Positions 36,569 to 46,765 of a DNA stretch of 64,000 nt are shown here, piece after piece (within the stretch, counting starts at the first letter, position 1; each line of letters begins with the position of its first letter). A program made the position numbers and the translations under genes. The DNA is from Chloroherpetonaceae bacterium (GTDB lineage: Bacteria > Bacteroidota > Chlorobiia > Chlorobiales > Thermochlorobacteraceae): positions 186,001 through 250,000 of the forward strand of contig JANRJQ010000007.1 in the NCBI GenBank assembly GCA_033763895.1. Reading direction: 5' to 3'. Under the pieces are notes generated by a model that had not been told where the DNA came from, did not search any database, and worked only from the letters and a program-made list of their open reading frames with translations.

Positions 36569-37818
36569 TTTCTTCTCAGATTTTCAACCATTTGGCGAGG
36601 ATCTAGCATTTCAGCGATAATCGCGCTCAAAGGTGTTTTGAAACTTACTCCAAGCTTTGAGACTTTAGCGGTATCGGCTATGAGTATCGGAATATCGGCT
36701 TGCCTGATTTTCGATTTATCGAACACCACACGAATGTCTTTTGATGCCGTTTCAACGATAAACCCGCAGGTTTTTGATTTATCGGGGTTTATCTTAAACT
36801 CATATTTGCCGGTGAGCAAAGCAATATCAAGTGCGGTTTGTGGGGCTTTTTTCTGAAAGAGTGTGATACTTTCTAACTTCAACGGATTTTGAAATTTGTT
36901 TTTCCCTTCAAGTCCGCGAATCGAAAGCACCTTTCCAAAAGTTGCTTCAAGTGCGAGCAGTAAAAAAGTCGCCACAGAATTTGCTTTGCCTGAGCCGCAA
37001 TTATAGATTTCACCGCTTTTCCCTTTTTCCGCAAGGGACATATACGCTTCAATCATATCCCATACATACGACCAATCCCGAAAGGTGGAAACATTCCCAA
37101 TACTCATTTCCTCGCGCTCGCCCCGTTGAAGTTCCTTAACCTGCTGAATGATTGAGCCAGTAACAAAATTAGCCCCTCGCCCAAATCCTTCATGATTGAA
37201 GGAGCGTGTGGCAACCGCATCCAGCCCATATAGATTCACATAATTATGAAGAATCATTTCATTATGCGCACGGCTTGATGCATACGGAGAAAGCGGACGC
37301 AAAGGGGCGGTTTCTTTCAATGGCAATTCACTCTTCACTTCATCCGTTTTACCAAAGAGATAATAAGGATGATTACTTTTGTACCATTTCATATCTTCTT
37401 TGCTATGAATGGCTCTCCCGTACACATCGGCAGAACCAATATGAACAAGCCGCGCCTTTGATTGCAATTTGCGAAGCGATTCCAATATGCCGGTTAACGC
37501 GAGTACATTGGTTTTGGTGGTTTCATAAGGCTCCGCGATGGATACCTGCACAGATGATTGCGCCGCCAAATGAAAAATGATATCGGGCTTGCGGGTTTCG
37601 ATGAGTTCAAAGAGCGATGGAAAATCGGCACAATTATTTCTTACAATTTCAACACCCGGCAAATCATCATTTTTATTCAGCTTCGAAAGCTTTGTTCCAA
37701 GCACTGATGCGCCGTGGTCTAAAAGTCGATAGACAAGCAAACTTCCTACAAAGCCCGTTGCACCGGTCACTAAGACTTGTTTTCCCTTCCAAAACTGCTT
37801 TCCTTTCATTGACGCCAA
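36565..37818 (-). CDS. RMD-like GDP-sugar SDR with YxxxR in place of YxxxK
   Basis: A 417-residue extended SDR. The NAD site is TGATGFVGSLL; HLAAQSSVQVS and RSFNHEGFGRGANFVT resemble GDP-4-keto-6-deoxymannose reductase and GDP-mannose dehydratase relatives. Catalytic S129 is present in HIGSADVYG and Y179 is followed by R183 (YASSR) where most SDRs have lysine. About 100 extra C-terminal residues (after about 310) are beyond the usual domain and not recognised. It probably acts on the product of the adjacent gmd gene, giving GDP-D-rhamnose or a related deoxysugar. The start codon may be the second Met. Confidence 0.75.
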   Translation of the reverse strand: MASMKGKQFWKGKQVLVTGATGFVGSLLVYRLLDHGASVLGTKLSKLNKNDDLPGVEIVRNNCADFPSLFELIETRKPDIIFHLAAQSSVQVSIAEPYETTKTNVLALTGILESLRKLQSKARLVHIGSADVYGRAIHSKEDMKWYKSNHPYYLFGKTDEVKSELPLKETAPLRPLSPYASSRAHNEMILHNYVNLYGLDAVATRSFNHEGFGRGANFVTGSIIQQVKELQRGEREEMSIGNVSTFRDWSYVWDMIEAYMSLAEKGKSGEIYNCGSGKANSVATFLLLALEATFGKVLSIRGLEGKNKFQNPLKLESITLFQKKAPQTALDIALLTGKYEFKINPDKSKTCGFIVETASKDIRVVFDKSKIRQADIPILIADTAKVSKLGVSFKTPLSAIIAEMLDPRQMVENLRRK

Positions 37819-37844
37819 GGGTTTTCCGCTAAGAATTGGAGGGG

Positions 37845-38843
37845 TTAGGCATGTGCAAGTTGAGCTTTATCAATAGCTTCGATTTCGGCTTCAACCATCA
37901 ATTTTACGAGACCTTTGAATGTGGTTTTCGGTTCCCAACCGAGTGCTTGTTTTGCTTTTGCATAGTCGCCAATGAGTAAATCAACTTCGGCCGGTCGTTC
38001 GTAATCAGGGCTGGTTTTAACAAAGTCTTTGTAATCGAGGCCAAGCATTCCGAAAGATTCTTCACAGAATTCACGCACAGTGTGTGTTTCGTTGGTGGCG
38101 ATAACATAGTCATCCGCCTTCGGCTGTTGGAGCATCAACCACATTGCCTCAACATATTCTTTGGCATAGCCCCAATCGCGTTTGGCATCGAGATTACCCA
38201 GCACCAATTGCTTTTGCAAGCCTTTTTTGATGCGCGCCGCACCAATGGCGATTTTTCTTGTTACAAATTGCTCCCCGCGGCGAGGGGATTCGTGATTAAA
38301 GAGAATCCCGGAACAGGCATACATCTCATAGCTTTCGCGGTAATTGACGGTAATCCAATGCGAATAGAGCTTAGCCACGCCATAAGGGCTGCGTGGATAA
38401 AAGGGCGTGGTTTCAATTTGTGGCACCGCTTGCACTTTGCCAAACATTTCGCTTGATGAGGCTTGATAAAACTTGCAATTAAGGCCCGAAAGACGAATGG
38501 CTTCTAAAAGCCTTGCTGTTCCTACAGCGGTGACATCGCCGGTGTATTCAGGGATTTCGAAACTCACCTTGACGTGGCTTTGCGCGGCGAGATTATAGAC
38601 TTCATCGGGCTTGACAATCGTAAGCATCCGAGTAAGCGAAGAGCTATCGGAAAGATCGCCGTAGTGAAGGAAAAATTGATCTCGAAAATTTTTATTCTCA
38701 CGAATATGATCGATTCGGGTACGTTGAACAACACTTGTTCTACGCACGATTCCGTGGACTTCATATCCCTTTTCAAGTAAAAGCTCTGCTAAATACGATC
38801 CATCTTGACCGGTAACGCCGGTAATCACTGCTTTTTTTGACAT
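37845..38843 (-). CDS. gmd: GDP-mannose 4,6-dehydratase
   Basis: Converts GDP-D-mannose to GDP-4-keto-6-deoxy-D-mannose, the precursor of GDP-fucose and GDP-rhamnose. The 332-residue SDR has [15 protein letters not shown], the family NAD motif, then [30 protein letters not shown], catalytic Y154 and K158 (YGVAK), and [17 protein letters not shown], which is diagnostic. Length is slightly short compared with about 340-370. It sits beside the RMD-like SDR, while the fucose synthase gene is about 6 kb upstream in the same transcript. Confidence 0.93.
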   Translation of the reverse strand: MSKKAVITGVTGQDGSYLAELLLEKGYEVHGIVRRTSVVQRTRIDHIRENKNFRDQFFLHYGDLSDSSSLTRMLTIVKPDEVYNLAAQSHVKVSFEIPEYTGDVTAVGTARLLEAIRLSGLNCKFYQASSSEMFGKVQAVPQIETTPFYPRSPYGVAKLYSHWITVNYRESYEMYACSGILFNHESPRRGEQFVTRKIAIGAARIKKGLQKQLVLGNLDAKRDWGYAKEYVEAMWLMLQQPKADDYVIATNETHTVREFCEESFGMLGLDYKDFVKTSPDYERPAEVDLLIGDYAKAKQALGWEPKTTFKGLVKLMVEAEIEAIDKAQLAHA

Positions 38844-38933
38844 TGAACGCTTTATTATTTGATAAAAATTTTTGAGGATTGCAAAGATAATACACCAGAA
38901 GCCTTTCTTAAGCGGGATTCATCACATTTATTT

Positions 38934-40172
38934 CTATAGGTTTTCTCGTTTGATGATTTGCTGATATGCCTCTTGAACCCGCTCGTGGTAACGCTCCCAA
39001 GTAAAGGATTGAATGTATTGATATGCACTTTGCCCCATCTCTTTCGCTCGTAAGGGGTTTTGATAGAAGAACTCGATTTTTTCCATCAGCGATTCCACGC
39101 TGCGAATCGGTACTTGAAACCCATCTTGCCCATCACGCATCACCGAACCGGTATTGGGCGTAACAATCAACGGCAAGCCACTACCCATTGCTTCATAAGT
39201 GACCAACGCTGAACCTTCAATAAGGGAAGGCAAACAAAAAACGGTTGAATTCGCATAGTATTCAGATAGTTTTTCATTCGGAATGGAATGAATATGCCGA
39301 AAATGCCCCTCATACTTGGCAAGAACCGGCTTGAACTCTTCATCAATAGGGCTAACGAGCAAGAGTTCAGCATTGGGCAAGTTTAGTTTCTTGAATGCTT
39401 CAAGCAAATACAACATCCCTTTTCGAAAGCCAATGATGCCCACGCAAATCACACGAAAAGTATTGTCGGTATTGGGTTGTTGTTGAAATCGTTTTGGGTT
39501 GAAGCCATAGGGAATCACAAAAATTTTTGAGGCATCGAAACCACGACGTGCGAAATCGGCTTTGATAAACTCTGTGGGTACAAAAAGATAGTCGGCAAGC
39601 GAAATTTCTCGGCGTTTACGGCGAATATTCCAATCATCTTTTCGGGCATAAATGGGTGGCTGCAAACCATAAGCGGCGTATTCTTCGGTTAAGATTTCAC
39701 GGATGGTCATGTGGTGGAAAATGGGTTGATCGAGAACGGTGATAGCGCCAAGCGATTTTGCACGCTTCATTGTGTGTTCCACGCAGGATTCAAAGCCGTG
39801 AAAAACACTACATTCTTGCAATTGAAAAGCGACCCTCCGATCAAAAAGGTCGCTCACAAGGTTCATAATTTGATATCTCCCGAATAACTTGACGAAAGGA
39901 GGAATACGATAGATTAATTCAGGAAAAAAATAACTCACCACATGCGCTTCATTCAATGAAGGATGCTTACGATTTGATATTTTCTTTAATAAGGAAGTTG
40001 GAATGAATCGCTTGATGAGCTTCTGAAATTGCCCGAGTTGGGCTTTGTCGTAAAATGAAGTGTAAATTTTTCTTAAGAGACCAGCTTTCTCTAAGGCATG
40101 AGCAGTTTCATAGGCGTGATGCTTACCAACATTAGAGACAATGACTTTTACTTCTTTAAAATCTCCCATCAC
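38934..40172 (-). CDS. GT4-family glycosyltransferase
   Basis: A 412-residue GT-B transferase. The N-terminus is unusual (VKVIVSNVGKHHAYETAHALEKAGLL), with a long helical region before the linker. The C-terminal domain has VICVGIIGFRKGMLYLLEAFKKL and PSLIEGSALVTYEAMGSGLPLIV, the donor-binding E-x7-E pattern. The start overlaps the upstream membrane protein gene by 17 bases; a second ATG follows immediately. Donor and acceptor cannot be read from sequence. Confidence 0.85.
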   Translation of the reverse strand: MMGDFKEVKVIVSNVGKHHAYETAHALEKAGLLRKIYTSFYDKAQLGQFQKLIKRFIPTSLLKKISNRKHPSLNEAHVVSYFFPELIYRIPPFVKLFGRYQIMNLVSDLFDRRVAFQLQECSVFHGFESCVEHTMKRAKSLGAITVLDQPIFHHMTIREILTEEYAAYGLQPPIYARKDDWNIRRKRREISLADYLFVPTEFIKADFARRGFDASKIFVIPYGFNPKRFQQQPNTDNTFRVICVGIIGFRKGMLYLLEAFKKLNLPNAELLLVSPIDEEFKPVLAKYEGHFRHIHSIPNEKLSEYYANSTVFCLPSLIEGSALVTYEAMGSGLPLIVTPNTGSVMRDGQDGFQVPIRSVESLMEKIEFFYQNPLRAKEMGQSAYQYIQSFTWERYHERVQEAYQQIIKRENL

Positions 40173-41829
40173 TTGGCGAAAATCGTTTATGAAATACTAA
40201 AAAAGAACCATTGACGCTTAATGAATTAACTTGAGAAAATTTCTCATTTAATTGAATAATCATATTATTAGAACTTGACCTTACTAAAACAAAAACTTCA
40301 ACTTCACGATCAATTTTAATCTTATTGAACGGTCTTGATCCGTTTCTTATATTATGATTGATATTATCAAAGCAAAACCAAGGGTATTCCACAACATAAA
40401 TTAATGCCTGAGGGTTATTTATTGATAACTCTTGAATAAATTGACGCTCCTTTTCAACGGTTGTAATATTAAATCCCGGCATAAATTGTGCACTCCGGTA
40501 ACCAAATACATCAAAAAACCATTTCTCTTTCAATTGCTGATTTCCTAAAATCGGAAATGAAATACGGAAAATAAAATAAAGTAAAAAAGGAACAATAAAA
40601 AGGAGAGATAAGTTAAATCTTAATGAAGAAAAAAATGATAATTTTTTTGCAAAATACAATAGGAAAACAACAAGGAAGATACCACTAAATCCTGAAGGAA
40701 GATAATAACGCAAAACTGCAATATAAATAAATGGCTTTCCTGAGTCATCTATTGTGTACCCCCAATCCTGAAAAACTGAATAAACAAAAAGAAAAAGTGT
40801 ATTTGCTAAAGTAACAAAAAAGAGAATTAAAGGTAGATTATTCTTATTTCCTCCTTTTCTCAAATAAAAAATTGAAATAAACAAGCCGGCATAAATAAGT
40901 ATCGATAACGCAGAATATATTAAACTTGGTGGTTGATTAATTAAGCCTATTGATTCTCGTATAGATTCAGGTACAAAAAATAAATAGGGTGTAAGCGCGT
41001 ATTTAAGTAATTGAACGGTAGGGAGAAAGTTTTCCAAAAATGACGTAAAAGAGATTTTAAGGGGTTGAAATGGTAATGAATTACTTTTAATCAGATATTG
41101 ACCCGCCAAAAATAAAAGCAGCACCGGTAAAGAAAAAAGCGCAATATCCTTAATCTTTTTACTAATTCGTTCGTTGCAAACGAATAAAACAAAAAAACCA
41201 AAAACAAAAAGTAAGTAGAGTGATGAATATCTAAATAAATATGAAATTAAAAAAATTAAGTAACACTGAATAATCGTTTGTATTGTAACCCCTTCAAGAG
41301 AAGCTTTGTAAAGTTGCAAAACAAAAATTGGAGTAGCTGCCCAGACAACAATATCTGTTCCCCACCACGGAGGCGTAAAGAATAAGACTAATAAAAAAAT
41401 AAATATTACAAAAAGATAAAAAAATATTTTATTTTCTGCTCTTAAATTATTGAAAAGGATTGACATGATCCCCCCCCAATAATACCAGCCTACCAAAGTA
41501 CATATCGTCAGAAATCCCTTTAAACCTACTATTACAGGGATTTTTAGGAGCAAAAATAAAAATACAAGAAATGAATAGCCGGGTGGAAAAATGGCGAGCG
41601 CGGATGAATCCGGCTTTTGAGAAATACGTCGATTTTCTTCGAACTTTGTCCAAACTGTTGAAGTGTAACCATCCCCATTATAAAGGCGATAGGCCGCTTC
41701 AATTTGAACCCCAATATCCCCACTTACTTGAAATGCACTAAAAAATCTAAAAACAGAGAGAAGTAAAGCAAAGGTTAAAGAAATAAATTTAAAGTCACTT
41801 AGAATTTTATTTTTTATTTCAGAAAACAT
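40156..41829 (-). CDS. Polytopic membrane glycosyltransferase-like protein (GT-C)
   Basis: A 557-residue protein with about ten to twelve membrane helices. The first periplasmic loop shows VSGDIGVQIEAAYRLYNGDGYTSTVW, the acidic D-x-E-style loop of GT-C enzymes, followed by FPPGYSFLVFLFL. The last 130 residues are soluble. GT-C proteins use polyprenyl-phosphate sugars at the periplasmic face. It is AT-rich but less so than the 33.7-35.3 kb gene. Specificity unknown. Confidence 0.72.
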   Translation of the reverse strand: MFSEIKNKILSDFKFISLTFALLLSVFRFFSAFQVSGDIGVQIEAAYRLYNGDGYTSTVWTKFEENRRISQKPDSSALAIFPPGYSFLVFLFLLLKIPVIVGLKGFLTICTLVGWYYWGGIMSILFNNLRAENKIFFYLFVIFIFLLVLFFTPPWWGTDIVVWAATPIFVLQLYKASLEGVTIQTIIQCYLIFLISYLFRYSSLYLLFVFGFFVLFVCNERISKKIKDIALFSLPVLLLFLAGQYLIKSNSLPFQPLKISFTSFLENFLPTVQLLKYALTPYLFFVPESIRESIGLINQPPSLIYSALSILIYAGLFISIFYLRKGGNKNNLPLILFFVTLANTLFLFVYSVFQDWGYTIDDSGKPFIYIAVLRYYLPSGFSGIFLVVFLLYFAKKLSFFSSLRFNLSLLFIVPFLLYFIFRISFPILGNQQLKEKWFFDVFGYRSAQFMPGFNITTVEKERQFIQELSINNPQALIYVVEYPWFCFDNINHNIRNGSRPFNKIKIDREVEVFVLVRSSSNNMIIQLNEKFSQVNSLSVNGSFLVFHKRFSPSDGRF

Positions 41830-41857
41830 GATTTGAATTATTTTTAACCCGCATTCT

Positions 41858-43051
41858 TTAAGCCGAAATTTCTAAAAAATATTTTAGAGATTTTACTTCA
41901 CTATATTTCATTTCAATAATTGATTTTCCGGATTCTGCATATTTTTTTCTCAAATGATCATCTTCTAATAGATTTCGAAGTTTTTTATAAAATAAATTTG
42001 GATTATCGGCCAATTCAAAATCCTTCCCGGGAACAATCTCAATTCCCTCGGCACCTTTAGGGGTTGTGACAACGGGAAGACCTAAAGACATTGCCCACAA
42101 AATTTTAATTTTGATTCCGCTCCCCGAAAAAATTGGCGCAATAAAAGCATCGCAATTCACAGCAAGCTCTTCCAACTTAACTTCGCTTAAGAATCCCGTA
42201 AATTCCACACCGTGATACCCCTTGGCCCAACTCTTTAGGCTCTCAGGCGCATTTCCAGTGACATACAAAGTTAACTGTGGAAATTTAGCTTTTAATTCTT
42301 CCCAAACCTGTGCCAAAAACCACATCAAGCTATCACGATTCACATTTCTTGAAAGATCGCTTGAATAAAGAAGCGCGTTTTTAAATGAAAAATCTGTTTT
42401 TCTTAAAGTAGCGGGTTTCATTGGCGGGTAAAACACATCTGAGCTTTGATCGACTCCAATAAACACCTTTTGATCTTCTTTGGAGATATACAGCACACGC
42501 TTTGCCTCTTGATGAGCTTTCCTTTCATATTGCTTTAATCGCTCTGCTTGATTGCGATAAAAAACTCTCATTATTGGACTTAACTGCAGTTTATTGGCCA
42601 AGTCGATTTCAATTTGTGATTGATGGTTATACTCCATCAATAAGGTTTTTATTGTGCTAGGAACAGCGCTGATAAGAGGAAAATTGTAAACAAAATTGCA
42701 AAACACAGTATCATAATTTTCGGCTTTGCATACCAAGTTTAGTGCTTTTTTGTATCGCTCAAGGCTTGCAGTCTCCACTAAAAAGTGTTCGTCTCCAAAA
42801 AGTCGATTCCCCCATTTGAGAAGAAATGCTGGGACTTTGCCATAATCCATTTGTAAACTGTGGTAAAATATTTTCCCTCCAAATTTTTCCCACTCTTTGG
42901 CTTTTTGGGGTTCATTAAACACCCGGTCAAGAATGAACAAATCAACCGTATGCCCCATTTCGGAAAGTCCTTCAATGAAAGACGCCATCAGTTGCTTATG
43001 TCCGGAGTTGACCGGCCACAAAGCCGATTGCTCGATAAACAAAAACCTCAT
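41858..43051 (-). CDS. GT4-like glycosyltransferase
   Basis: A 397-residue GT-B protein. The N-terminus reads LFIEQSALWPVNSGHKQLMASFIEGL, typical of the glycosyltransferase 4-like acceptor domain. The C-terminal half has LLYSSDLSRNVNRDSLMWFL, FTGFLSEVKLEELAVNCDAFIAPIFSGSGIKIKILWAMSLGLPVV, with I-K-x-x-x-x-M-x-x-G-L-P-V as the donor end; the E-x7-E motif is replaced by the GSGIKIK form found in one GT4 subgroup. Its ATG overlaps the stop of the GT9 gene (ATGA), implying coupled translation. Confidence 0.83.
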   Translation of the reverse strand: MRFLFIEQSALWPVNSGHKQLMASFIEGLSEMGHTVDLFILDRVFNEPQKAKEWEKFGGKIFYHSLQMDYGKVPAFLLKWGNRLFGDEHFLVETASLERYKKALNLVCKAENYDTVFCNFVYNFPLISAVPSTIKTLLMEYNHQSQIEIDLANKLQLSPIMRVFYRNQAERLKQYERKAHQEAKRVLYISKEDQKVFIGVDQSSDVFYPPMKPATLRKTDFSFKNALLYSSDLSRNVNRDSLMWFLAQVWEELKAKFPQLTLYVTGNAPESLKSWAKGYHGVEFTGFLSEVKLEELAVNCDAFIAPIFSGSGIKIKILWAMSLGLPVVTTPKGAEGIEIVPGKDFELADNPNLFYKKLRNLLEDDHLRKKYAESGKSIIEMKYSEVKSLKYFLEISA

Positions 43052-44136
43052 CGACTTTCACTCGAAAGCGTTCTCTTCACCGCGGAAAGAACCATTTCAG
43101 GTGTAATATCTTTCATACAATGAATACCACCGTTAGATTCTCTTGTGCAGGATGGCGCATAAAAGCAATCGCAGCCCGTTGGTGGTTCAATAATTTCTCC
43201 TCGGCCATAGAGTTCGAACTCATGACGATTGAAAATATTGTTCATCAAAATGAGTTTACATTTCATCCCTATTGCAAGGTGCATCGCCATTGTTACTTGC
43301 GTAATCACCACATCGCACTGCGCGATTTCATCGATAAAGATTTTCATTGGGAAATGCCCGAAATATTTTGCACTCGAACCGGCCGCGATTCTTTTATTCA
43401 CGGCATCTTCTTGCTCACCTCCCAGAAGCACCACTTCAAATCCTTGAGCGATAAGTGCTATTGCCAATTCAGTCCAATTTTTTTCTTCCCACAATCTGGT
43501 AACCCAGCGACCGCCGCAGCCGGTATTGAGCCCAATTACTTTTTTAGTTTTGTCTAACTCCCAGTTCTTTTTTCCGGCAAAAGGGTTTTCAAGAACATAG
43601 TCGTCTTTTTCATACTTAAGGTCGCAAATTTCAAAGATTTCTTCGACATAGCTCTTGGTATTGGCTTTGCTCACATCGTCTAAGACGCCGGTTTCAAATT
43701 TGTGTTTGCCCGAAGCGGAAATTGGCTCACACTTACCTGCTTTTAGGGAAAAGCCCTTTTTCTCGGTTGCTTTTACCCGATTGAGCAATGCGCAGGCTTC
43801 ACGGTCTTTATCCAAATTAATGGCAAGGTCAAAGTCTGTTTCTTCAAGTTGAAGCAATGCGGGTAAGTTCAGCGTGAGTTTTATATCAACTGCATCGGGT
43901 AGAACATCCGGCGAATAGGTGACCCAATAAATCAACGCTTTGGGATATTGCGCTTTTAGCTTTGAAAGGATGGGCGTGGTTCGAATAACATCGCCGATTG
44001 CACCTAACTTGATGATTAATACTTTTTGTGGAGCAGGATCATAAAAGGTACATCCTTCGCAATGCACCCCGTGCAACTTATGCGGAGTGCAAGGAATATC
44101 ACCACGGAAATGCCGACAGTCGTTATGAATGAGCAT
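43048..44136 (-). CDS. GT9 (heptosyltransferase-like) glycosyltransferase with a cysteine-rich N-terminus
   Basis: A 362-residue protein. Residues 1-32 carry a cluster of cysteines, C7, C16, C26 and C29 (the last two as CxxC), which looks like a small metal-binding knuckle ahead of the GT9 fold. The fold itself starts VLIIKLGAIGDVIRTTPIL, the GT9 signature, and continues with GLNTGCGGRWVTRLW, then VVLLGGEQEDAVN and DVVITQVTMAMHLAIGMK in the ADP-sugar region. The C-terminus again holds several cysteines (GCDCFYAPSC). GT9 enzymes transfer heptose or similar residues to LPS core. It overlaps both neighbours. Confidence 0.85.
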   Translation of the reverse strand: MLIHNDCRHFRGDIPCTPHKLHGVHCEGCTFYDPAPQKVLIIKLGAIGDVIRTTPILSKLKAQYPKALIYWVTYSPDVLPDAVDIKLTLNLPALLQLEETDFDLAINLDKDREACALLNRVKATEKKGFSLKAGKCEPISASGKHKFETGVLDDVSKANTKSYVEEIFEICDLKYEKDDYVLENPFAGKKNWELDKTKKVIGLNTGCGGRWVTRLWEEKNWTELAIALIAQGFEVVLLGGEQEDAVNKRIAAGSSAKYFGHFPMKIFIDEIAQCDVVITQVTMAMHLAIGMKCKLILMNNIFNRHEFELYGRGEIIEPPTGCDCFYAPSCTRESNGGIHCMKDITPEMVLSAVKRTLSSESR

Positions 44137-44953
44137 CTTTGATAAACCGTGCTTTAATTTTTGGAAGTATTTCGGCAGGGTGCTCCATAAAATATTCTGT
44201 GGAATTGAGCATCTTATGTTTCATTTTCACCCAAGAGCGCTGAGGTTCGGGAAGCGAATTTCGCCAACGATTAAAAAACTTTTGATGCCGTTCAATATGC
44301 TCACCAGCCTTTAAGGATTCGTAAGTCTTCGCACCGTCAACCATTCTTAAATTCCCTAAAACCTTTTCCACACTTTTTACATTGGCCACACGAACGGCTT
44401 TCAGTATGAAATCATAATCCATATGGTAATGCTCATTGATGTCAAAATTCCCAATGATTGAATGAAGTGATTTATGATAAAAGTAAGCGGAGGGATTTAG
44501 CGGAAAGGCTGTTTTGTAATGCTCGGAAACCAAGTCGATGAAATTCAACCGTGCGGGTTTATTGATTTTAATGAGCTCGCTGCTATTGCCTATGATGTTG
44601 CACCACCCCACCAAAAGCGAAGGTTCGGGCAAGGTTTCGAATTCATCCAATACAAAATTGAGCACGTTGGGTTCGTAGAAATCATCCACATTCAAAAAAC
44701 TAATCACCTCGCCCGATGCCATTTGCAAGGTTTTATTCATTGCATCGCTTTGGCCTTTATCTTTTTCTGAGATCCATTTGATATGCGGATACTTTTCAGA
44801 AAAGCTCTTGATAATTTCAACCGTGCGATCTTTTGAGCCGCCATCGGCGATGATATGCTCGATATTTCGGCAGCTTTGGGCAATCACATTTTCAAGGCAC
44901 CCTTGAATGTATTTTTCAGCGTTATAAGTAACGGTTAGTACAGATATTTTCAT
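44123..44953 (-). CDS. GT2-family glycosyltransferase
   Basis: A 276-residue GT-A enzyme. ISVLTVTYNAEKYIQGCLENV is the N-terminal motif, HIIADGGSKDRTVEI the next, and ISFLNVDDFYEPN holds the DD (DxD-equivalent) metal site. KDKGQSDAMNKTLQMASGEV completes the family pattern shared with WcaA-like transferases. It starts 3 bases after the fcl stop and its end overlaps the GT9 gene by 14 bases. Confidence 0.88.
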   Translation of the reverse strand: MKISVLTVTYNAEKYIQGCLENVIAQSCRNIEHIIADGGSKDRTVEIIKSFSEKYPHIKWISEKDKGQSDAMNKTLQMASGEVISFLNVDDFYEPNVLNFVLDEFETLPEPSLLVGWCNIIGNSSELIKINKPARLNFIDLVSEHYKTAFPLNPSAYFYHKSLHSIIGNFDINEHYHMDYDFILKAVRVANVKSVEKVLGNLRMVDGAKTYESLKAGEHIERHQKFFNRWRNSLPEPQRSWVKMKHKMLNSTEYFMEHPAEILPKIKARFIKDAHS

Positions 44954-44956
44954 CGC

Positions 44957-45895
44957 TCAAGCTTTTTTCAAAACGGTTTCTTCATACCACTTCACCGTTC
45001 GCGATATTCCGTCACGCAAACTAACTTTCGGGCTCCATCCCAAACTTTTCAATTTCCCAACATCCAAAAGTTTACGCGGCGTACCATCGGGTTTGGTGGT
45101 ATCAAATACCAATTCGCCTTGATAACCGGTGATTTCTTTAATAAGCTCCGCCACTTCTTTAATCGAAATATCTTCACCTGTACCAATGTTGATGAATTGA
45201 TTGCCTGAATAACCTTTCATTAAAAAGACACACGCCTCGGCCATATCATCGACATACAAAAACTCCCGCCGAGGCGAACCCGTGCCCCACACGGTTACAT
45301 TGGGTTTCTTTTCTTCGCGGGCTTCAATGAATTTTCGAATGAGCGCCGGTAGCACATGCGCATTTTGCAAATCGAAATTGTCATTGACGCCATAAAGATT
45401 TGTGGGCATCACCGAGATAAAATCCGTTCCGAATTGGCGATTATACGACTGCGCCATAATGATGCCCGAAATTTTGGCAATTGCATACGGCTCATTCGTT
45501 GGCTCCAATTTTCCATCAAGCAAGTATTCTTCTTTGATAGGCTGTGGGGCAAACTTGGGGTAAATACACGAACTCCCAAGGAAACAGAGTTTCTTCACCT
45601 TTGAAAGGTAGCTTTGGTGAATCACATTATTTTGAATCACCAAGTTGGAGTAAACAAAATCAGCGGGGTAAGTATTATTGGCGTAAATACCACCTACTTT
45701 GGCCGCCGCCAAAAAAACATATTCCGGCTTTTCACTCTCAAAAAACGCCGCGACTTCCGCCTGCTTTTCGAGATCAAGCTCCTTACGGCTTTTCATCAAG
45801 ATGTTCTTAAATCCTTGCGCTTGAAGCACACGGACAATCGCCGACCCCACAAGGCCACGATGCCCTGCAACAAATATTCGTGAATCTAAATTCAT
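44957..45895 (-). CDS. fcl: GDP-L-fucose synthase
   Basis: Performs the 3,5-epimerisation and 4-reduction of GDP-4-keto-6-deoxymannose to GDP-L-fucose. The 312-residue SDR has [15 protein letters not shown] (glycines 11, 14, 17), [26 protein letters not shown], and catalytic Y137 and K141 (YAIAK). [25 protein letters not shown] and [15 protein letters not shown] are diagnostic. It follows FkbM by only 2 bases in the same direction and works with gmd downstream in the transcript. Confidence 0.94.
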   Translation of the reverse strand: MNLDSRIFVAGHRGLVGSAIVRVLQAQGFKNILMKSRKELDLEKQAEVAAFFESEKPEYVFLAAAKVGGIYANNTYPADFVYSNLVIQNNVIHQSYLSKVKKLCFLGSSCIYPKFAPQPIKEEYLLDGKLEPTNEPYAIAKISGIIMAQSYNRQFGTDFISVMPTNLYGVNDNFDLQNAHVLPALIRKFIEAREEKKPNVTVWGTGSPRREFLYVDDMAEACVFLMKGYSGNQFINIGTGEDISIKEVAELIKEITGYQGELVFDTTKPDGTPRKLLDVGKLKSLGWSPKVSLRDGISRTVKWYEETVLKKA

Positions 45896-45897
45896 AT

Positions 45898-46764
45898 TTA
45901 TTTCTTTAGTACAAATAACATATTATCTGTTACACTTTTTGAAAATCTTTTTCCTGAGTTTATCTCATTTAGGACATCTATAGGGCTTATCAAGGAATAT
46001 CCAAAATCACTAAATCTTTTAATTCTATAATTTATTGCAGCCTCATCCATTCCAGAAAATTCAATAAACACACATTTAATTCTATTTGCCTTTAAAGATT
46101 TCTCTGCCCCAATCAACAAAAGGTCTTCTGCACCTTCAATATCTACTTTTAGAAAATCAACGTTCAACAAATTATTTTCTTCCAAAAATTCATCTAAAGT
46201 TGTTGTTGGTACTTTTATAGAATTGTATCTTGAATCATATCCAATATGTCCCCAACCGCTGTGATCATGCTCATCGCTTAAAGAAAAAATTACTTCGCCT
46301 TTTTTATCAGATATAGCAATATCGTAAAAGTAAATATTATTTTCGAAGTTATTCAAATAAATGTTTTTCTTTAGAACCTGAAACGTATTAGGACTCGCTT
46401 CAAAAGAAAATACTTTACCTTTATCACCTATTATTTTAGCAAAATTTAAACTATAGAATCCTACATTTGCACCAACATCAATACAAATATCTCCTTTTTT
46501 AATATAATTTTTTACCAATTTCCAACTACGTCGTTCATACACATTAAAATAAATATATTTCTGAATTTCATCTTTTAGGTTAAATTCATACTTTAATCCA
46601 TTTACACTATCAATAAACTTTTCTGATTTTAGATATTTTTTATTGATTTTAGAAACGAGTATTACTTTACCCTTAAAGTGAATAGACTTTAATAAATTTT
46701 GTAATAAAGGAACTCTTTCTATAATAAAAGAGAAAATCGAAAAAAATAAATGAATTATTTTCAT
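45898..46764 (-). CDS. FkbM-family methyltransferase
   Basis: A 288-residue protein. The SAM site [18 protein letters not shown] lies near residue 93, then [17 protein letters not shown] and [18 protein letters not shown], the classic FkbM set. FkbM enzymes usually O-methylate sugars or polyketides; here methylation of a glycan hydroxyl is likely. The gene is visibly more AT-rich than the SDR genes on both sides, suggesting separate acquisition. It sits one base after the upstream SDR stop. Confidence 0.9.
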   Translation of the reverse strand: MKIIHLFFSIFSFIIERVPLLQNLLKSIHFKGKVILVSKINKKYLKSEKFIDSVNGLKYEFNLKDEIQKYIYFNVYERRSWKLVKNYIKKGDICIDVGANVGFYSLNFAKIIGDKGKVFSFEASPNTFQVLKKNIYLNNFENNIYFYDIAISDKKGEVIFSLSDEHDHSGWGHIGYDSRYNSIKVPTTTLDEFLEENNLLNVDFLKVDIEGAEDLLLIGAEKSLKANRIKCVFIEFSGMDEAAINYRIKRFSDFGYSLISPIDVLNEINSGKRFSKSVTDNMLFVLKK

Positions 46765-46765
46765 A

